From Marvania coccoides (taxonomy: Eukaryota > Chlorophyta > Trebouxiophyceae > Chlorellales > Chlorellaceae): a DNA stretch of 64,000 bases. The number at the start of each line of letters is the position of its first letter. The first letter of the stretch is position 1. Below are positions 59,455-64,000 of the stretch, piece by piece. Below the pieces are notes generated by a model that was not told where the DNA came from, did no database searches, and worked only from the letters and a program-made list of their open reading frames with translations. The translations under genes and the position numbers were made by a program. Where the stretch lies: contig OY978102.1 in assembly GCA_963854735.1 (NCBI GenBank), forward strand, positions 434,001-498,000. Reading direction: 5' to 3'.

Positions 59455-60539
59455 TTTCCTGCATTGAACCAGTCCTAAAATTTAATCAACGTATGAAATA
59501 ATTTTTGAGCGTGCAATAAAGGCTTCTCGGTACTCACAGCGATCGTTAGCCAGTTTGTGACGTTCACCCGTCGTGTCTGCTGGTTTGGCGACCACAGCAA
59601 GCTTAGGGGCTTGCTCGTCTACTGCTCTTGGCAGTTTTCAGTTAATTGACAAAATGAAATTACTTGGCAGCTCTGCTCGCTTTGGAGCAGCTCTCGACGT
59701 CCACGACAATTTTTCTTGAGAAGAAAATCAAGAAGGGCCGATTTGGCGGCCATTCAGCGATTTATAACGTTTTCAGTTTTAGTTCAACGTTTTAATTAAA
59801 CACTATTAAACCAGGGAGGAGCCGCAGCCTTATAATTCCTGACATGAGGAAAATTATCCGTTTTTTTTGCCGCCGCTGCCGCCATAATTTTAACAGTTTA
59901 CAGCTTGGATACGTCTCCGGGACTATGCGGTAGCCAAGATTTTGTCCTTGCGAACATGAGATTGAAGAAAATTGCCTTTTCGATTAATTTAGTAAGTCTG
60001 GCGTTCTCGTCGTCTGGCAATTCTCCAGATTTATTGAAATTAATTGACTGCAAGACCTCTTTTGTAAAACCATTATCCCAGTCATATACTTTTGTACTTG
60101 AACCCGCATGCATTACAACACAAACCAATATGTATAAACATTTAATAGTTCCAACGGTTTGATTTCAAGAAGCGGTGCGGTGCTGTGCCCATACGTCCAC
60201 AGTACCTGAGGTTGAACCCACGGATGGAAGGAGAACTCCGCCTTACTGTGGCGGGGGTTGATACATTGCTTTGCAGGTCTCTATAGGAGTGCCTTCTGTA
60301 GGAGACGTTACAACCATTTGGAAAACCTTGAAAGCTTGATTCACCACTCCCCCAGAACTGCATACACTTCATTATACACGCAATTATACACTAAATGCAA
60401 AATTATAAAGTTTTACATTTATCTTGGAGTACATAGATGCTCCTTTGTTCAGCAAAGCGGCATCACTGCCTGGCACGCGTTGCAGGAGTCGCCCTGCCAT
60501 TATTCATTATTCTCGCAAGGATGGAATAAAATCTCGCTC
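59455..60539. other. Intergenic with repeat copy
   Basis: This region lies between the ankyrin-RING start and the poly(A)-polymerase stop. Repeat family B copy 3 lies at 60242-60340, and its flank from about 60180 (TGAGGTTGAACCCACGG) may belong to the same element. No gene is supported. Confidence 0.4.
60242..60340 (+). repeat. Dispersed repeat family B, copy 3
   Basis: It aligns with 21139-21236 along ~95 nt, including TCTCTATAGGAG and GTAGGAGACGTT, then CCATTTGGAAAACCTTGAAA. The copies differ at many positions, so the family is old. Confidence 0.6.
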
Positions 60540-63500
60540 TCAGGCCTTGGCGGCCTTGCCACCAGCAGCCTTGGCCTTCTTCGGCGTCTTTTTCTTCTTC
60601 CTTTTCTTCTCCGTCTTTCCGGGAACCTGGGCTCCTCCTGCGGCTCCTGCTGCTCCTCTACCGCCTCCCTTTGCTGCCACTTTAGCTCTCTTCGCGACTT
60701 TCTTGTCTCGTTTCAGTTTAGCCTTCGCCTTCTTGGACTTTTTCCCAGAACCACCATCGCCGCCGCCGCTGGGCCCAGCCGCGCCGCCGCCGCCGCCCTG
60801 CGCAGCAGCAGCCCGGGCTGCCGCCGCCTTTTTCTGCCGAGGAGTTTTCGGGGGCTTGTTGGGCTTCTGCCTCTTCGCGGGGGGGGCTTCTGCATCGCCG
60901 CCATCCATGCTGCAGCAAAAAAGAAGAAGAAGAAACCGATAAGACCCCAAATACCAGCAAAATTTCACCAACCGGGGGAACAGAACGCAATTTTCATTTG
61001 CCACCCCTCCGAAAACTCACTCAAAGTATTGGCCGCGGCCGTCGCCCCAAGACGCATTCACAGCCGCGCTGCCCTTCTTTCCCTTCCCGCGTTGCTTCTT
61101 AGGTCGCTGCTGCCGCTTCAGGCCCCCGTCTCCCGCCTCCCCAGCATCCTCGGCCTCAGTCTCACCGCCTCGGCCGCGCTTCTTCCCTCTCTTCCCCTCA
61201 AATTGCTTGGCCAGCTGCGTGCGGCGGTGCATCGCACCCTTCCGCGCCGCCGCAGACTTCACCTCTAGGGCGCGTCGTGCTGCTTCGCCTGCTGGGCCTC
61301 GCCCGACGGCGCATTCAACATCCAGCAGCAGGCTCAGCATGGGCATGCCCGTCTGCAACCGCCCCGCACCACCGGTGCCATCGCTGGGCCGCCCTGCGGC
61401 AGCCTGATTCGCCTCGTAGTCTTCGCACACTTCAGCCAGAGTCTGGGCGGCAGCGGCGAATTCGTCTCGCACGGTCTTCATATTGTAGGAGCCCGCGCAG
61501 ATGTCCTTCCCCTGCTCCTGCGGATCCTCCACCGCCAGCAGCCACGGCCGCCGCGGCTGCTTCCATTTGCCTTTCCTCACGATGCCGCCTCGCCGGATGC
61601 TCACCGCCTGCCTCGTAAAATCAAAATCGCTGCCGAAACGCTGCAAAAAGCCCCATAGAAGCTTCCCCAGGTCACCTCCGTACACCGCAGACTCTTCAGA
61701 GCCCCCTCCGCCTGGCGCTGTCACCGCTGATGGGCCTGCAGCTGAGAACCCGCCACTGGGGCCAAACCCACCCGCAGAAGAGGCAGCCAGGCGATCCAGG
61801 TAGCCAAACGTCTGCGCAACCTCGGCGTCCACGTTTTCTATGCTGTCTGTTAGCCTCAGGTCCGCTTGGTAACCCTCCAGCTGCAGGTGAGCCAGCACGA
61901 GGTTGATGGTGGCGTAGCTCCCCAGCCCACCAGTAAAAACCTCGCCCATGCAGCGGTCCCGCAGCAGCGCCTTTACAGCGATGGCCAGCGGGCGCAGAGG
62001 CGGCACTGCAAGGATCTGGCGGCGAATGAAGTTCACAGCTCGGGCGCCATTTACCGCCCCAAAAGAAATGTCCGTTTGCAGCGCTGGCGCCATTTGGGAA
62101 GCCCGAATGAGGCACTTGATGATAGGAACGCGGGCGTCAATGATCTGGACGTCGCTCAGAGTGGCACCAGACCGTCGCAGCGCGTCCAGAAGGTCCTCCA
62201 GCTGGCCGTTGAGTTGCTGGCGCTGGTTGGCGGTAAAACCAGTCCCGGCGCGCTCCAGCTGGGGCCCCACGCCCAAAACCACCACGTCCAGATCTCCCCC
62301 GGGGAGCGCAAGCCCCGTGGCTTGGGAACCGAATACCGCAGCGCGGGCGCGAGGCCACACCGCCCTTGCAGCGGCGTCGATGGCGCTCACCGCTGCTCTG
62401 ACCGCTGAGATGTCAGACAGGGAGGGGGTGGCCCGGCGAGTGAGCTCCGCAATCTCATGGTGCAGCGGGGTGTACATACCGTCAGCTGGGGCCATGGGAA
62501 AGGGAGGCGACAGCGGCTTGGTGGCGGCTGCCATCGCGGCCGCCATCGCTGCAGTTCTCCTCGCCTTTTTACCGCCTGGGCCCGATATTTCGACCGGTGC
62601 TGCTGATGGCGGCGCCTCCCTAGCCGCTGTGTCCTCCCCCTCCCTCGGTCGTTTTGCCCCTCCCTTGGCCTGAGTGGCCCGGGTTGTTTTGCAAGCTCTT
62701 GTCGCCTCTGCCTCTGCCCCGCCCTCTGCCTCTCCCTCTGCCCCACCCTCTTCCACTTGTGCCCGCTTCTGCTGCGAAGGGACGCCGCCCGCGGCCGGCG
62801 CGCCCCGATCCACAAAAACCGGCAGCGTCGTGGCCCCTCCTTCCAGCCGCTGTGCCCCGCTCAGCGCAGCAGCGACCTCCGTCGCCGCCGCCGCCGCCAG
62901 CTCCGCCGCCGCAGGGAGCTCTTTAGGCATGGCGTCCCCGACAGCGAGGTGGAACAGCGGCGGGGGGGTGCCTCCGGTAGGCAGACCAACTAACTTCAGC
63001 GCGCCTTCCAGGCAGCCGGCGTCTTGCGCGGTGCCCAGCATACGCTTCACCACCTGGATAGATCGGCGGCGGGTCTGAGCGTCCACGACCGTGAGATCAG
63101 AGCCCAGCCAAGGCGCCATTGCCGGCGCCTCCTGCAACGCGTCTATCACCCGGCCCTCTAGGTGGTCTCGAGACACCCCTGGTCGCTGCTCCAGCTCCGC
63201 AATGGCGCCCAGCACCAGACCCGCTGCCGCCTGGGCTGCATCGAAAGACGCTGCAGGGGCATCGGTCGATGGTTCAGAGGCCCCTTTGTCTTTTTCTTCT
63301 GCGCCAGCTTCGCCACCCTCCTGCTGCTGCGCGTGCTGTGCCTGCTGCGCTTGAAGCTCGATGTCCTGCAAGCTGGCCATCGCCACCGCAGGTACAGCTG
63401 GGGCTGCAACCCTTGGCAGCTCCTCCTTGATCCCCTCCTCCAGCTCCTGCTGCTGCTGTTCCTGCATTGGGTGGCCTTCCGCGCCTTCTGGTGCAGCGAC

Positions 63501-64000
63501 ACCTTCAGCAGACACAGCAGTTTCAGTAGCACGCGCAGCAGCGGCGGCGGCGGCAGAGGCGCTAGCTGTGCCATATCGGTGGCCTTGCTGGCGGGTCCAG
63601 TAGACCGATGCCAGGCCCCCCGCCTTCTCCAGCAGCAGCATGGTGGGCTTGGAAGAGCCCCGGAGAACCGCTGAAAAGGCAGTAGGACACCGAACCTGAA
63701 GGAAAAACGAGGACGGGTTGTTTATGAGTTATTATTATAATAATTATTAATTTAATATTTTGAGTAGTTGGCGAGTACTGGTTGGTGAGCGTAAAGAAAT
63801 AAGGCACACGCATTAATATTTCAATACTTCCTACCTGCAGCAGGCTATTGATTTCAAACACGGTGGCACCAGGCAGTGGCTCGGCCTTCTTGGTCACCGC
63901 CAGCAGCAGCCGCTGCAGCGCCGGCAGCGCCTGAGCTGCCGAGGAGGCGCCGATGCTCAGCGCCGGCCCCCATCGAGCCCCCAGACCCGGCGGCGGGGGG
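60540..64000 (-). CDS. Non-canonical poly(A) polymerase (TRF4/5-PAPD5 type), 5' end beyond the window
   Basis: In-window exons are 64000-63835 (open at the right edge), 63695-61021 and 60909-60540, giving 1069 residues. The nucleotidyltransferase signature is VFGSQATGLALPGGDLDVVVLG (GS motif plus the Asp-x-Asp metal pair), then IIDARVPIIKCL and the PAP-associated part SYATINLVLAHLQL, LLWGFLQRFGSDFDF, VEDPQEQGKDICAGSYNMKTVRDEF. Trf4/5 enzymes add short A-tails to nuclear RNAs and hand them to the exosome with helicase Mtr4. The ~450 residues upstream of the catalytic core are Ala/Gln/Glu-rich with an NLS (AKRPREGED), much longer than in yeast or human. The C-terminus, in a separate exon joined by TTTGA/GTGAGT, is extremely Lys-rich (KKRKKKKTPKKAKAA), fitting RNA or nucleolar binding. 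Could the last exon be a separate gene? The donor and phase argue against it. Confidence 0.88.

Noticed and set aside
60540..60909. Lys-rich ORF as a separate histone H1-like gene
   Set aside because: The upstream exon ends with a strong GTGAGT donor in the right phase and the acceptor ctgcag precedes this exon, so it is better read as the C-terminus of the poly(A) polymerase.

Overview
This window is nuclear DNA of a green alga (Viridiplantae). It holds about 21 closely packed, intron-bearing genes. The kingdom is read from the gene set: plant-type violaxanthin de-epoxidase, a SnRK2-like kinase, a COP1/SPA/RUP-type WD40 protein, a 12-oxophytodienoate-reductase-like enzyme, plastid FabG, a plastid fibrillin and MED14. 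Exons are GC-rich. Introns are short (mostly 80-200 nt), AT-rich and nearly all GT-AG; two look like GC-AG. A plant-type violaxanthin de-epoxidase, as far as I know absent from Chlamydomonas, argues against the volvocine algae. I do not name a genus. All gene models below come from reading splice sites by eye, and in every complete model the exon phases close to a whole number of codons.

Layout, 0-16 kb: a partial membrane protein (-), SnRK2-like kinase (+), glutathione-peroxidase-like protein (-), violaxanthin de-epoxidase (-), PHD-finger acetyltransferase-like protein with a long Gln-rich tail (+), old-yellow-enzyme/OPR (-) and an NRAMP metal transporter (-). 16-33.6 kb: COP1/SPA-clade WD40 protein (+), a small unknown gene (+), a GNAT acetyltransferase (+), Mediator subunit 14 (-), an LRR protein interrupted by an in-frame TAG (-) and an arrestin-like protein (-). 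33.9-41 kb: FabG (+), fibrillin (-), sucrase/ferredoxin-like [2Fe-2S] protein (-) and MCM3 (+). 41-64 kb: a very large LSD1-type amine oxidase (-), NTF2 (+), the exosome nuclease DIS3/RRP44 (-), a receptor kinase with RCC1-like ectodomain (-), an ankyrin-membrane-RING protein (-) and a non-canonical poly(A) polymerase cut by the right edge (-).

The genes are not an operon and most are ordinary housekeeping, but themes recur. Chromatin and transcription: PHD-GNAT, MED14, LSD1-like. RNA decay: DIS3 and the Trf4-like poly(A) polymerase, which in other eukaryotes act together with the exosome. Plastid functions: violaxanthin de-epoxidase, FabG, fibrillin. Several neighbours are divergent with short shared upstream regions (MCM3/sucrase-ferredoxin, NTF2/LSD1, FabG/arrestin). 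The larger intergenic gaps (18-22, 27.5-28.8, 30.6-32.2, 52-52.8, 56.6-57.6 and 59.5-60.5 kb) carry dispersed repeat copies and one probable reverse-transcriptase relic.

The most unusual items are the LSD1-type protein with a C-terminal TFIIS-N-like domain plus an SRI-like (Pol II CTD-binding-type) domain, the RCC1-ectodomain receptor kinase, an LRR gene with a premature TAG, a kinase with an altered HRD motif, a glutathione peroxidase lacking the usual second cysteines, and three small dispersed repeat families.
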